Assembly: GCA_020284085.1 (NCBI GenBank)
Contig: JACEVL010000018.1
Location: forward strand, 2,594,001 to 2,658,000
DNA length: 64,000 nucleotides
Source: Aporrectodea caliginosa
Taxonomy: Eukaryota > Annelida > Clitellata > Crassiclitellata > Lumbricidae
Reading direction: 5' to 3'
The position numbers and the translations under genes were made by a program. Each line of letters opens with the position of its first letter. Within the stretch, counting starts at the first letter, position 1. Shown here piece after piece: positions 1 to 10,840 of this stretch. The notes beneath the pieces are model-generated. The model searched no databases, was not told where the DNA came from, and saw only the letters and a list, made by a program, of their open reading frames with translations.

Positions 1-1440
1 GCATATGAGTTTATTTTTGATGCTGAATATGGGCTGATTCTGATGCTGCATATTAGTTGATTCTGGTGCTGCATATTAGTTGATATTGATTCTGCATTTT
101 AGTTGATTCTGATGCTGCATGTTAGTTGATTCTGATGCTGCATTTTAGTTGATTCTGATGCTGCATATTAGTTGATTCTGATGCTGCATTTTAGTTTATT
201 CTGGTGCTGCATATTAGTTGATTCTGATGCTGCATTTTAGTTGATTCTGATGCTGCATATTAGTTGATTCTGATGCTGCATATTAGTTGATTCTGGCGCT
301 GCATACTAGTTTATTCTGGTGCTGCATATTAGTTGATTCTGATGCTGCATATTAGTTGATTCTGATGCTGCATATTAGTTGATTCTGATGCTGCATATGA
401 GTTTATTTTGATACCGAATATTAGTTGATTCTGATGCTGCATATTAGTTGATTCTGATGCTGCATATTAGTTGATTCTGATGCTGCATATGAATTTATTC
501 TGGTGCTGCATAGTAGTTGATTCTGATGCTGCATATTAGTTGATTCTGATGCTGCATATGAGTTTATTCTGGTGCTGCATATTAGTTGATTCTGATGCTG
601 CATATTAGTTGAATCTGATGCTGCATATGAGTTGATTCTGATGCTGCATATTAGTTGATTCTGGCGCTGCATATTAGTTTATTCTGGTGCTGCATATTAG
701 TTGATTCTGATGCTGCATATTAGTTGATTCTGATGCTGCATATTAGTTGATTCTGATGCTGCATATGAGTTTATTTTGATACCGAATATTAGTTGATTCT
801 GATGCTGCATATTAGTTGATTCTGATGCTGCATATTAGTTGATTCTGATGCTGCATATGAATTTATTCTGGTGCTGCATAGTAGTTGATTCTGATGCTGC
901 ATATTAGTTGATTCTGATGCTGCATATGAGTTTATTCTGGTGCTGCATATTAGTTGATTCTGATGCTGCATATTAGTTGAATCTGATGCTGCATATGAGT
1001 TGATTCTGATGCTGCATATTAGTTTATTCTGGTGCTGCATATGAGTTTATTTTGATACCGAATATTAGTTGATTCTAATGTTGCATATTAGTTGATTCTG
1101 ATGCTGCATATTAGTTGATTCTGATGCTGCATATTAGTTTATTCTGGTGCTGCATATGAGTTTATTTTGATACCGAATATTATTTGATTCTGATGCTGCA
1201 TATTAGTTGAATCTGATGCTGCATATTTAGTTGATTCTGATGCTGCATATGAGTTTATTCTGATGCTGCATAGTAGTTGATTCTGATGCTGCACGTTAGT
1301 TGATTCTGATGCTGCATATTAATTGATTCTGGTGCTGCATATTAGTTTATTCTGGTGCTGCATACGAGTTTATTCTGGTGCTGCATATTAGTTGATTCTG
1401 AAGCCGCATATTAGTTGATGCTGATGCAGGATATTAGTTG
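1..1440. repeat. 23-bp minisatellite with higher-order structure
   Basis: About 62 head-to-tail copies of a 23-bp unit (ATTAGTTGATTCTGATGCTG plus CAT) fill this block. Variants recur: TTTATTCTGG for TTGATTCTGA, and a rare TTTATTTTGATACCGAATA form. The rare form starts at 412, 780, 1056 and 1171, with spacings of 368, 276 and 115 bp, which are 16, 12 and 5 units. Positions about 421-672 and 789-1040 are near-identical at a 368-bp offset, so the array grew partly by duplication of 16-unit blocks. Minus-strand open frames here only reflect that 23 is not a multiple of three and that few stop codons occur. The array begins before the window and decays after about 1400. Confidence 0.95.
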
Positions 1441-2460
1441 TGTATGACGCCGCGTACATGGTGATTATGCTGCATCTTTCTTGACCTGTGAGGTTTGGTG
1501 AGGAGTCCTACTGTATATTAAGGACTTTTATTGAGTTTGTCGAGTTGCTGCGTTGATTAGGCCTATTGAATAGTTCCAGCTGTGTTATGTAAGATGCGAT
1601 GCTGTTTCCTTTGCGATGTAGCAAATTATGCAGGAAACGCATACGGGATTTCTTCGACCTCCTTTGGTGGTCCGGGGTTATGTAACATGCAAGCCTTATA
1701 CATGGCAGTGCCCGGGTTGCTGGCGAGAATGTATACCCATATCTTGTTTTTGGTGCATAAAAGTGACTGATATCTGATGTCTGTTGTTGATCGTGTGATG
1801 ATTTTACAAAGAAAACTGAACTTTGATAAGACTTGGTTGTTCATTACATACTGGCTGGGACCTCTTGTCAAAATCCAGGACACCAGCTACGTCAGTATGC
1901 AACAACGCATTTATAAATAGAAGATATAGTCATACGCAGATCAGGCAAAACTGGTCGATTTCATTCACTTGATGAAGTCTTTGTTGTATCTGTACGCTTT
2001 AGATCCCTCATATATTCATGACGCTGTTGTAGGTCCTCGGTCCTTATAAAGGCGGCCCTGGATGAACTAGGGTCATCAAGTGTCTTGTTTCTGCCGAATT
2101 TGACTTCTTCCACCTCTAGTATCCAACTGGATACTTGCTTCGCCCCGTCCCCATGATTTTCCACTTCCTAACAAAGATGAATGTAATTTCATATCCAGAG
2201 TACTATATCAAAATATATATTGATTCTCTTCCCTTAATTAAAACACTAATAGTCCAATATGTATAACATGCCTATAGTTCTAATTTTATCTAAACATCGC
2301 TTTAATCTAATCTTCAAACATCCAATTAGACCTTAGTTTATCAATGCATAAGTTCCGTACTTGTCAGCGTATTTTTAAATAAACGAAAATTAATAGATAG
2401 ATTGATCTACGCACATGCAAACCACAATCACACGAACAAACTCTTCATAAATATTGCCAT
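1441..2460. other. intergenic DNA, no recognisable gene
   Basis: I see no gene, RNA or clear repeat that I recognise. A 67-codon minus-strand open frame at 1961-2164 has ordinary, non-repetitive amino-acid composition and a charged, Glu/Lys/Arg-rich sequence, but no motif I can name. It could be a relic of a transposon protein or chance. Confidence 0.4.
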
Positions 2461-2676
2461 GCGTGTATGTATACGCGTGTACTGCGTCCACCGCTTTTTC
2501 GTATACGACACGAACATACATACAGCCCTACTCGAATACATTGTACTTGCGCGTTAATACTCTGCACACACCTTGAAATCCAATCGTTTCAATTTCATTT
2601 TCAAAGTAGGGCTGTGTGTATGTTCGTGTCGTTTACGGAAAAGCGGTGGACGTACTACACGCGCATACATGCACAC
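2461..2676. repeat. long imperfect inverted repeat (fold-back)
   Basis: The left arm at 2461-2531 and the right arm at 2605-2676 are inverted copies of one another at roughly 85% identity over about 70 bp. Both contain the block AAGCGGTGGACG or its complement and CGAACATACATACAGCCC or its near complement. The spacer is about 73 bp. The right arm abuts the 339-bp tandem repeat directly, so the hairpin may be one end of a larger non-autonomous element. Confidence 0.8.
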
Positions 2677-2699
2677 GTGGGAATTTATATGCATCATGG

Positions 2700-3795
2700 C
2701 TTTTCTTGAGAAACTGCGAAAATGTAAAGTGTGCTGGAATCGCTTTAGAATAGTATATTATGATAAGGCGAAGCCATATGCACAAGAATTAGGTAATATA
2801 TCACGATATTTCAATCGAATTACATTGAAATCCTATTCTTACAATGTCATTTTCAAAGCCTTAAACACCATGAAAACAAGGATAAATATTCACATATCTC
2901 TACTGCTCTTTCATCAAATGAAGATATCTTTTCAGAATTGTGATGCCAATAGGGCCAGCACAAGCCGGAGCAAAAATTATTCTGTTTGGAGGAAGTCGAC
3001 TTTTTTGTCCTAAAAAATCGCTGGACTAACCATCAGGGTTTTTCTTGAAAAACTGCGAAAATTTAAAGTGTGCGGGAATCGCTTTAGAATAGTATATTAT
3101 GATAAGGCGAAGCCATAGGAACCAGAATTAGGTAAAATATCACGATATTTTAATCGAATTACCTTGAAATCCTATTCTTTCAATGTCATTTTCAAAGCCT
3201 TGAAACACCATGGAAACCGGGATAAATATCCACATATCTCAACTATTTTTTCATCAAATGAAGATATCTTTGCCGAATTTTGATGCCTATGGGGCCAGCA
3301 CAACCCGGAGCAAAAATGATTCGGTTTGGAGGAAGTCGATATTTTTGTCCTAAAAAATCGCTGGACTAACAACCATCAGGGTTTTCTTGAAAAACTGCGA
3401 AAATTTAAAGTGTGCGGGAATCGCTTTAGAATAGTATATTATGATAAGGCAAAGCCATATCAACCAGAATTAGGTAAAATATCACGATATTTTAATCGAA
3501 TTACCTTGAAATCCTATTCTTTCAATGTCATTTTCAAAGCCTTGAAACACCATGGAAACCAGGATAAATATTCACATATCTCTACTGCTATATCATCAAA
3601 TGAAGATATCTTTGCAGAATAGTGATGCCAATAGGGCCACGAAGAAGCTGGAACTAAAATAATTCGGTTTGGAGACAGTCGACTTTTTTGTCCTAAAAAA
3701 TCGCTGGACACATATCTCTACTGCTCTTTCATCGAATGAAGATGCCAATAGGCCGACACAAGCCGAAGCAAAAATTAACTGGAAGAAGTCAATTG
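2700..3795. repeat. tandem repeat of ~340 bp, three copies plus a partial
   Basis: The block TTTCTTGARAAACTGCGAAA starts at 2702, 3041 and 3383, giving periods of 339 and 342 bp. Copies are about 90% identical along their length, and each ends with GTCCTAAAAAATCGCTGGAC. A shortened fourth copy runs from about 3711 to 3795. Open frames here repeat the same peptide on both strands and carry no recognisable domain. Confidence 0.9.
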
Positions 3796-4340
3796 TTTTG
3801 TCCTAGAAAGTAGAAACTATACCTAAAAATAAACTCAAATGTTTAAGCGAAGCTGCGCTGGGCAATGTAAGTACAGCGTTTCTGGAAAGTGCTCGCTAAT
3901 TGCTATAAGCATATAGTGGAGATAACAGGCCTATGACTTTTGCCATACCAGTTTCCAGTGATGTTGTACGGTTGTAGTAACAATGTAGTTGGTACTCGAG
4001 TACAACTGATGTAGTCTTTAAGAAAGGCCCACGAGTACAAGTAGGCCCTTACATCTGTTTGAGACCAAAGTACTTCCACACGTACTTGATACCTATAAGT
4101 ACTTGTACTCGAGACTTAACATGTGTAACAAACGTTCTTTAAAATGGAAAGATGTTGTACAGCTTATGAACCACTGATAGGCTTTTACGTGCACTCGGAT
4201 AGGTTTATAAGCCTCAACCTAAGTATAGGGTTGGTTGGATTTGTTTCAGTGTGAGGAAAGGGGCGCTATTTCAGTTTTCCTTGGGGGCATAAAAAGTTCG
4301 ATGAACTTGCGTTTAACGCCGACACACAGTTTAGAACACT
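3796..4340. other. intergenic DNA with GTACTCGAGTAC-like inverted words
   Basis: No gene is visible. Around 3985-4120 there are several GTACTCGAGTAC-like and TACTTGTACTCGAG words in both orientations, suggesting the remains of a fold-back element. I could not define ends or target duplications. Confidence 0.35.
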
Positions 4341-4344
4341 ACAA

Positions 4345-4346
4345 TT

Positions 4347-4397
<51 letters not shown>
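4345..4397. repeat. (AATC)n microsatellite
   Basis: About 13 tandem copies of the tetranucleotide AATC. It is followed by TTCGTTTATTCG, a sequence type also seen near other retroelement 3' tails in this window, so it may be a retroelement tail. Confidence 0.95.
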
Positions 4398-4504
4398 GAA
4401 TTAAATTCGTTTATTCGAAATCAAGTTGACAATATCGCAGCTTGTCACAACAGTAATACAGACAGTAATTTAGTAAGGAACGTGTCTTAAGAGAGAATGA
4501 TATT

Positions 4505-4670
4505 CAGTGACGTAACTAGGACTTTTCGTTTGGGGGGGCTTTAAGCCCTGAACATAGCGAGTGCGGTAGCCTGAGCCTATAGTTAAGCCGGTGGCTTGAG
4601 TCATTTTGGGGGCTTCAGCTTCGTTTGGGGGGCTTAAGCCCCCCCAAGCCCAACGCTAATTACGTCCCTG
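4505..4670. mobile_element. short hAT-type MITE, 166 bp
   Basis: The ends are CAGTGACGTAACTAG and CTAATTACGTCCCTG, which are inverted matches. The element is flanked by an exact 8-bp direct repeat ATGATATT at 4497-4504 and 4671-4678. An 8-bp duplication with CAG-type ends is the signature of hAT transposition. The interior is rich in runs of G and C and contains a second inverted pair (GGGGGGGCTTTAAGC and GGGGGGCTTAAGCCCCCC). It has no coding capacity, so it depended on a transposase supplied elsewhere. Confidence 0.9.
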
Positions 4671-5055
4671 ATGATATTCAGTAGTAATTGTTACGGTGAC
4701 GGGGTTCTATCCCGCTCCATTAGGCTGAGATATTGACCAAGATGGCCGACCGAAGATATCCCTGCCAGGCAGTGCATATTTTAACGGATTTGGACTACTA
4801 GGACAAAGTCTGCAACGACTATGGTTCTGGGGAACGTCGTAAGCTCGACCAGCGGGGTCTGGGTGGAGCCCCAGCCGACAACGCATTTTAAAGCATTTGC
4901 TGCCAAAATGGAGCCCGTTTTAGCCACTTTATTCTACCAAATATGCTTCTTATTATACATAATTTTACATAGCCCTATTTAAGTCATGCATAGAAGTTTG
5001 AAAATAAGACATAATTTGCCCAAACATAGGCCTACCACCAAAATAATTGATCTAA
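4671..5055. other. intergenic DNA with a YY1-like CAAGATGGCCGAC site
   Basis: The sequence around 4738-4750 reads CAAGATGGCCGAC, resembling the YY1/TISU motif. The ATG at 4742 opens only a 19-codon frame, and I see no convincing donor site, so no gene is called. Confidence 0.3.
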
Positions 5056-5076
5056 ATAAAGTCAGTGACATCCTGA

Positions 5077-5445
5077 GTGACTGTTATGCAAATATGCAGT
5101 GGAGAAGCAGCTGCAGCTACAAGAAAGAATAATAGCTTTAACTTCAGGAAACACGACCAACTTAATTTTCCAATGTGTACGGCTGAGATTTTTATACACC
5201 AAACCCAAAATCAGTTTAGATGTGCACTGCAGCCAGGTAAGGCCCTTGCTGTGGGCAAGAGACAAAAATTAATGTTCAACAATTATTCAAATCAAAGACC
5301 TGAGCCGATCGGGGCTCTGATTAATGAAAGTCACAATTATCTACCGTGTCAGTTAACAGAATATCGCAATGTAACTCAACGCAATGTCAGTTGGAAACGC
5401 TATCTGGTGACCGCTGGCACCGTCGAACTCAAAGAAATTATATAA
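5077..5445 (+). other. unassigned 122-codon open frame
   Basis: This frame has varied composition and no low-complexity stretch, but no domain I recognise, no splice structure I can defend and no neighbour that helps. It may be a chance frame. It is recorded because it is the longest non-repetitive open frame in the first 12 kb. Confidence 0.2.
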
Positions 5446-5775
5446 GTTTACATGTACAATCATTTCACGCGAATCGCAACGTTCAGAACTTCGTCGATCT
5501 TCAGTCCGATCGGAACACTGTTGGCGTGCTCCCGAAGATCACAAGGAGTGTCTCTGGCGACAGAGAATAGGTAAACGGTGACTATTCGCAGTCTTTCAAC
5601 GATGACTCTCCAGTGTCTGCACGACGTTCTCAGCGACGGCGTTCGACGTACACTCTTCAAAGACGACAACGACGACGACGACGACGACTGTTTGACTCCA
5701 CGATGTTCGAATGTGTCCCTGTGTGCTAAAGACCGAGTGTGTGCCTCCACGACGTTCAACCGATTGTGTCCGTGT

Positions 5776-5915
5776 CAGTGGTGTAGTGGGGGAACGTGGG
5801 GGAACGCCGTTCCCCACTTTTTCTCTCACTATGCAAAATTCTTGCAAGATTGCACTTTTTGCTTACTTCAATATGCAGGCGTTCCCCCACTTCATTTTTT
5901 AGGACTACACTACTG
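5776..5915. mobile_element. short hAT-type MITE, 140 bp
   Basis: The ends are CAGTGGTGTAGTG and CTACACTACTG. The exact 8-bp target duplication GTCCGTGT lies at 5768-5775 and 5916-5923. The interior carries GGGGGAACG and CGTTCCCC words, like the G/C-run interiors of the other small hAT elements here. It has no coding potential. Confidence 0.9.
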
Positions 5916-6109
5916 GTCCGTGTCCGTCGGCGCAGGTAGGTATGTATTTCTGTTTAACGACACTGTGTAGTAACATAGACCATTAGCGTCGCCCTCCTCC
6001 TTCTTCCAGGCTTGGGACTGGCACCGGCTGGCACTAAGCACGGAAGTGCAATGCACGGTGGCGGAGTTGTCCATCGGCGCGTTGAAGGACTCCATTTTAT
6101 AGCCCTCTG

Positions 6110-6540
6110 AATGCTGACGTGGGTTGGCAAAGCGTGACATGGCGGAGTGTGGCAAGCCGAGGAAGTGTGGCAAGCCGAAGCGTGGCAAGCCAGGCAATCA
6201 TGTGACAAGGCGTGACAGACAGTGGGAACTTGGCAAACCGAGGTGTGGCAAGCCGAGGCAGTGTGGTAAGTCGAGACGTGGCAAACCGATTAGAGTGTGA
6301 CAAGCTGTGGCAAGGCGAAGCGTGGCAAGCCGAGGCAGTGTGGCAAGCCGTGGCAAGGGACGTGGTAAGACGTGGCCAGCCGTGACATGGCGTGGCAAGG
6401 CGTGGCAAAGAGCGTGACAAGACGTGGCAAGCCGTGGCATGGCGTAGCAAGCCGTGGCATGGCGTGGCAAAGCGTTGCAAGGAGCGAGATAAGACGTGGC
6501 AAGAGTGTGGCAAGCCGTGGCATGGCGTGTCACGGTGTCA
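6110..6540. repeat. degenerate ~10-bp minisatellite (GTGGCAAGCC)
   Basis: Tandem variants of GTGGCAAGCC, GTGGCATGGC and GTGGCAAAGC run for about 430 bp. Because the unit is about 10 bp, all three minus-strand frames stay open for long stretches and encode His/Ala/Cys/Leu/Pro-rich strings. These frames are an artefact of the repeat. Confidence 0.9.
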
Positions 6541-6805
6541 AGGAAGACGATGACGACGAGGAAATCGTTACACTTACACTGTTGTTAAATAGGGATGGTG
6601 AAATAAAGTTGCGAGCGTCTTTAGCAGGAAGCTGATAGTCTGATACTCATGCGCCCGTGTTCAGAGCTCGTACGGCATCTGAAAGCGATAAGGCGGGAAT
6701 AGTCTACGTAAAACATGCCCAGTGTTTGGCCTATAGCTGTGAAAGACGAGAGTCAGCCTCTTCCGCAAGTGCTGCAGCTTCTGGAGCGTTCTGACCAATG
6801 AGGCC
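6541..6805. other. intergenic DNA, nothing recognised
   Basis: No coding region, RNA or repeat is recognisable here. A short acidic GATGACGACGAG stretch at about 6549 continues the composition of the minisatellite. Confidence 0.35.
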
Positions 6806-6807
6806 CC

Positions 6808-7243
6808 TACGCTTCATCTTGGTTATTATTTGCTCCAATCTGCGATTCTGCGTCTATCTTCAGCATTAGTATAGTCCCACCAGGCTGGTGACGCATACAT
6901 GAGCTGTGAAATAGTATACTCATTTTGCAACTTAGCGGATGGAGGCAGAGAGAATACCATGGGGCCTGAGAAATCCGAGAGCATACATGTACATGGATGC
7001 CGAGCATTTCGATAAAACAGAATCGATATGAGACGACATTCTGAGATCCCGGTGCAAAATGACCCTAAGTGCCCGTATAGAATCAACTCGCTCTGCTTCG
7101 GAGATGACCAGAGGGATAAGTTTAATAGAAGCTCCTCTGGAGAAAAACATCTCTCTTGATTTGTTTAAACGGAGACTCGCCCAATTCGAGATACGTTCAA
7201 ATTCCTCATCAGCGGTATGCACTTGTGTGGAACCAACGATCAA
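6808..7243 (-). pseudogene. non-LTR retrotransposon RT C-terminal remnant
   Basis: Minus-strand translation shows the thumb and C-terminal region of a non-LTR reverse transcriptase: I..WA..RLN.SRE....R, then V.SIRALRVILHRDLRMSSHI, then VLSKCSASMYMYALG.L. In a shifted frame it continues with QLMYASPAWWDYTNAEDRRRI, a typical LMYASPAWW segment. At least one frameshift is present. The YADD catalytic region is missing because homology stops at 7243, where a SINE begins. The family looks jockey- or CR1-like; I cannot place it more finely. Confidence 0.75.
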
Positions 7244-7245
7244 AT

Positions 7246-7473
7246 ATGTATGTATGTATGAGCACTTGTTATAGCGCCCCTTCCAGATTCCTATTCAGAG
7301 GCACTCCCAACTACAGCGCGGACACTGCATCGGAGTTTCACGCCGAAGCGCATGAGCAATTGCGAGTGAAGGACTTGCCCAGGGTCCCTACGCGGCGGCT
7401 TGAGGTGGATTCGAACCCGCAACCCTCCGGCTGCAAGGCACCGAACATACCCCTACACCACCACACGCCCCAC
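7246..7473 (-). mobile_element. tRNA-derived SINE, family A, copy 1
   Basis: Read on the minus strand, this has a pol III head with an A box TGGTGTAGGGG and a B box GGTTCGAATCC, then the body GTAGGGACCCTGGGCAAGTC and TTCACTCGCAATTGCTCATG. It ends with GGGGCGCTATAACAAGTGCT and a CATA-type tail at 7246-7262. Copies 2 to 4 are at 9524, 20778 and 56541. It interrupts the RT relic at its right edge. Confidence 0.9.
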
Positions 7474-8209
7474 AAAATATGTATCGTCAGCATATTTGAT
7501 CAGGTGATTTAGGCGCTGAATTGTCTGCAAACCGGAGGACCCAACTGCAACTATTAATTCGGTTTGTAATTATCTGTGCCTGCAACATTTGTCCAGGTGG
7601 AGATTTACTTTACACTGCCAAAGGAAGCAAGAGACACGTGCTTCGACGAAGTCCGACGTGGAACGAGTGATTCGAGATTGTCATGACAAGTCTGCTCATC
7701 AGAGGACAAGACGATATCAGGACAAGAATTCCTTCACTGCACTACTATTGGCCAACTAGGACACACGATGCTAATCAGTGGTTGAGTGCATATCAACTTA
7801 TAGTCCTTGCACTAAAGTATAGGCCTACTGGTATGGCAGTGAACAGGATCATAGGCCTAAGGCATTTTGCAGTAACGTTTGCTACGTCATTCAACATGCA
7901 GTTGAGTGTGAGAAAATGAAGGCGTTTTGCTTATAATTGACATCACATTACACTACTTCTTACATGACATCATATTACACAAAAGAAAGCATTTTCGTAT
8001 ACAATTGTATGAAGTAAATCCTCGATCGAACAACGACAAAATAAGCCTTTGCGAAATCTGTAATCTGTCATACCGACCACAGCTTGAAACAGTAAACCAA
8101 GCAGCAGGTCGAGCCCTACGTGTATACAGGCCTTGTAGACCTCTGGAGACAGAAAATCCCCCGCCACAGGCTGAGAGCCATGAAAAGACGAAGGCAAAGA
8201 GTTCATGTC
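7474..8209. other. intergenic DNA, two unassigned short frames
   Basis: Open frames at 7683-7919 and 7927-8220 on the plus strand have no recognisable domain. The second runs into the hAT element that begins at 8218. No gene is called. Confidence 0.3.
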
Positions 8210-8217
8210 ATTGGAGG

Positions 8218-8669
8218 TAGAGCTGTAGGCCTACCGATATCGTTTTTTGATGATTATGCCGATACCGCGTAGGGCCGATTATTAAATTGCCGATACCGAT
8301 ACCGCGTATAGCCGATTATTAAATTGCCAATACCCATTATGAGACCGAATATTTAATTATTTGTTTAGTCAAAATGTTCGGTTCCGTAACATAAACCAGT
8401 AATCTATCGTCACAACTATAAGGGTGGACGTTTAAATTAAGTTGGGAAGTTCTTAACGATATGTTTTAATGCATAAATAATAAGGAACGTAAAACGATAG
8501 ATGAAAATTGATAATAAAAAACTTGGAATATGCAAAAATTCAAGTAAAATTGTTAAATTATAACACAATTTTGACATCGGCACCGATTAACCGATTATTT
8601 CTGCCGATACTCGATTGTTCTAATAATCGGCCCGATTACGCGTATGGCCGTTTAATCGGTACAACCCTA
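8218..8669. mobile_element. hAT-type non-autonomous element, 452 bp
   Basis: The ends are TAGAGCTGTAGG and CGGTACAACCCTA, with the exact 8-bp target duplication ATTGGAGG at 8210-8217 and 8670-8677. Subterminal regions on both sides are rich in CCGATA/ATCGG and GCGTA(T/G)GGCCG words in opposite orientations, as expected for transposase-binding arrays. It has no coding capacity. Confidence 0.9.
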
Positions 8670-8724
8670 ATTGGAGGCTTTCGCATTATAATCTGGTTAA
8701 TTAGCTTCATTGATACCTAACCTA

Positions 8725-9242
8725 TAAATTTCCTCGCACGAATATTTGGAGAGACGTACCTACAAAGTTCTTCACTCCATAACGTCTAGGCTTCCAAACG
8801 GGGAACACAGCAGTCCAGCATCTTTAACTTCTATAGAAGAATCCGTGTCTGGCCGGAGATGCTCGTGCTGGGTGGCATTTGCTGAAGAAAGTTCTTCCGT
8901 TGCTAGCGGCGGTCTCTCGAGTATGGGCTGGTCGATGGGCCGCGCGTGCCTCAGCGCCTGAGGTCAAGGGACGTGGAGCGGGCGGGCGTGCTCAGCGGAG
9001 CGAGGAGGATGGGCGAGGGCGTCATGGACGAGTGGGTGTGGACAGGCGGTCGATGGGTGCGCCGTGTAAACTTAGGTGACCCTTGCTAGCGGGACTATTG
9101 TCCTTTCGGGGTTCCCTTTTGTGGCTAGTGATGAAAAATAATCATGCTGCTACTGTGCTGTGATGCTAACAATGGCAAATAATCATGTTACCTTTGTTTC
9201 ACTTTAATGGCTTCAATAAAAGAATTGAATTGAATTGAAATT
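8725..9242 (+). pseudogene. 3' end of a decayed non-LTR retrotransposon
   Basis: The region ends with AATAAAAG followed by GAATTGAATTGAATTG, a polyadenylation-like signal with a short tandem tail, which is typical of non-LTR 3' ends. Translation before it gives basic and Trp-rich segments (W.GRWVRRVNLGDPC) interrupted by stops. I infer the C-terminus and 3' UTR of a CR1-like element. The assignment is weak because no RT catalytic motif remains. Confidence 0.45.
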
Positions 9243-9396
9243 GATAATTATTTAGCGTTCCGTTCGGTCTGCAGCGTCCCTTGCATTTTGTCTGTCCCTG
9301 CTCCTCCTCCTGCTCCTCCTCCTCTTCCCCTGCAGACTTAGCAAATTGACAATCGACGAGCAATGTAACTGCGCGATGCATCTGGGTGTTAACTTG

Positions 9397-9890
9397 CAGT
9401 GGCGTAAAGAAGGCTTTCAGCGACCGGGGGCAAGAGTTGATGACTGCGCCCCTTTTTAGTTTTCTTTTTGACTTTTGATCGTTTGGTCATAGTACTGTGT
9501 ACCACTGTATAATATATTATTATGTGGGGCGCGGTGGTGTAGGGGTATGTTCGATGCCTTGCAGCCGGAGGGTTGCGGGTTCGAATCCACCTCAAGCCGC
9601 CGCGTAGGGACCCTGGGGCCTGGGCAAGTCCTTCACTCGCAATTGCTCATGCGCTTCGGCGTGAAACTCCAATTCAGTGTCCGCGCTGTAGTCGGGAGCG
9701 CCTCTGAGAAGAAATCTTTAAGGAACGCTATAACAAGTGCTCATACATACATACATACATACATACATACATACATACATACATACATACATACATACAT
9801 ACATGATACACTGAAGGCTAAGTTTGCGCCCCTCTGGTGCTGCGCCCGTGGGCGGCTGCCCCCTCTGCTCCCCCCATCGTTACGCCACTG
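9397..9890. mobile_element. probable hAT-type element containing a SINE
   Basis: The ends CAGTGGCGTAA and TTACGCCACTG are perfect inverted matches over 11 bp. Flanking 8-mers (TTAACTTG and GTGTAAAG) do not match, so the target duplication has decayed or one boundary is off. The interior near both ends has GCGCCCC(T) words in opposite orientations. A family A SINE (9524-9805) sits inside, so the element is older than that insertion. Confidence 0.65.
9524..9805 (+). mobile_element. tRNA-derived SINE, family A, copy 2
   Basis: A box TGGTGTAGGGG near 9534 and B box GGTTCGAATCC near 9579, followed by the shared central block GGGCAAGTCCTTCACTCGCA and the 3' end CGCTATAACAAGTGCTCATA. The tail is an expanded (CATA)n run of about 60 bp at 9744-9804. 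It is nested in the 9397-9890 hAT-like element. Confidence 0.92.
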
Positions 9891-9938
9891 GTGTAAAGTG
9901 TCAACTAGGTAAGCAGCAAACACAATTCGCCAAGTGCC

Positions 9939-10167
9939 CAAGGCCGTATTTAGGGGGGTGTTTTGGGTACGTGTTTAAACACCCCCCGAAATTAAATAAT
10001 GTATAATATAAATATACTCATGTGAACTTAGATGATGCAGCTCTAAAGTGCTTTGAGAGCTCACAGCGCTCCTCCAAACTCCTTATAGACGGTTGATTTG
10101 GTTGCTTGTCGGCTTGTTCAAGAACGAGTAAACACCCACCCGAAACAAAATCCTGGCTACGGCCTTG
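9939..10167. mobile_element. hAT-type MITE, 229 bp
   Basis: The ends are CAAGGCCGTATTTAGG and CCTGGCTACGGCCTTG, with the exact 8-bp target duplication CAAGTGCC at 9931-9938 and 10168-10175. The interior includes GGGGGGTGTTTTGGGTACGT and a facing CACCCACCCG, another inverted pair. It is not coding. Confidence 0.9.
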
Positions 10168-10559
10168 CAAGTGCCTAAGATATTCCTCCACCACCAGAAA
10201 CGAATCTAGCCTACAAGACCAACATCTTCAGCCACACAAGAAATAAATGTATCCTAAATTATTTATTTCATCAGCGATGAGGTTAGGTAAGGTGCCATGA
10301 CCTGCTCAACCTGACCTTAGCTTAACTTATCCTGTCTTTCCTTACTTTGCTTAACCTTATCCTACCCCTGCCCCAAAAATCCCAGCGTGTGCCTAATTCG
10401 CTTATTGGTAAAAAAAACTTCTAAACGCGCATGCACTCATCTATATATAGAGCCACAGTCAGTATCAGTAAAATTATTTATGGCCCTTCAAACAGCACAG
10501 TAAACAGCATGGTTCCAACTTCCAGCCGCTGAAAATGCGAAACCAAAGCGGGTTTTGTG

Positions 10560-10840
10560 GATTAATATTGTATTGTATTTTGTATTGTATTGTATTTAAA
10601 CATTTATAAAGCGCCTCTCACAGTGCACACCAATCCGAGGCGCTCCCAGTGCGAAAGTCCTCTAGAATAAAAACAAGTTTTGAGGTAGCGAAAAGATGTA
10701 ACAGGATAGTATGGTAGAGCGAACAAAAGGTGGAAGTTGATTCCATAACGAAGGGCCAATGCAGGCAAAAGCACGAGACCGAGCTATGGCCGTTCTCACA
10801 TCATCACATGTGCACGAGGCACAAAAAGGTCAATTATTCT
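10560..10840 (-). mobile_element. 3' end fragment of a CR1/L2-type element
   Basis: The block (TTGTA)n - AAACATTTATAAAGCGCCTC - GAGGCGCTCCCAGTGCG resembles sequences at about 30196, 32772 and 55022. Read on the minus strand it is a retroelement 3' UTR ending in GGCGCTTTATAAATG and a short tandem tail (ACAAT)n. Only the 3' end is present, as expected for 5'-truncated non-LTR copies. Confidence 0.6.

Noticed and set aside
421..1040. Two 83-codon minus-strand open frames with repeated QHQNQLICS-like peptides
   Set aside because: They lie wholly inside the 23-bp minisatellite and repeat its unit, so they are not genes.
1..1440. CRISPR-like spacing of short repeats
   Set aside because: There are no unique spacers, units abut directly, and the DNA is clearly from an animal. 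It is a minisatellite.
4742..4800. Short gene starting MADRRYPCQAV from a YY1-like ATG
   Set aside because: The frame is 19 codons long, with no convincing donor site or downstream exon.
6097..6533. Overlapping minus-strand frames rich in His, Ala, Cys, Leu and Pro
   Set aside because: All three frames are open because the 10-bp repeat lacks stops. Composition is dictated by the repeat.
9524..9600. Functional tRNA gene, from perfect A and B boxes
   Set aside because: The same head recurs with a common ~200-bp body and tail at four places, so it is a SINE. No clean cloverleaf with a matching acceptor stem is formed.
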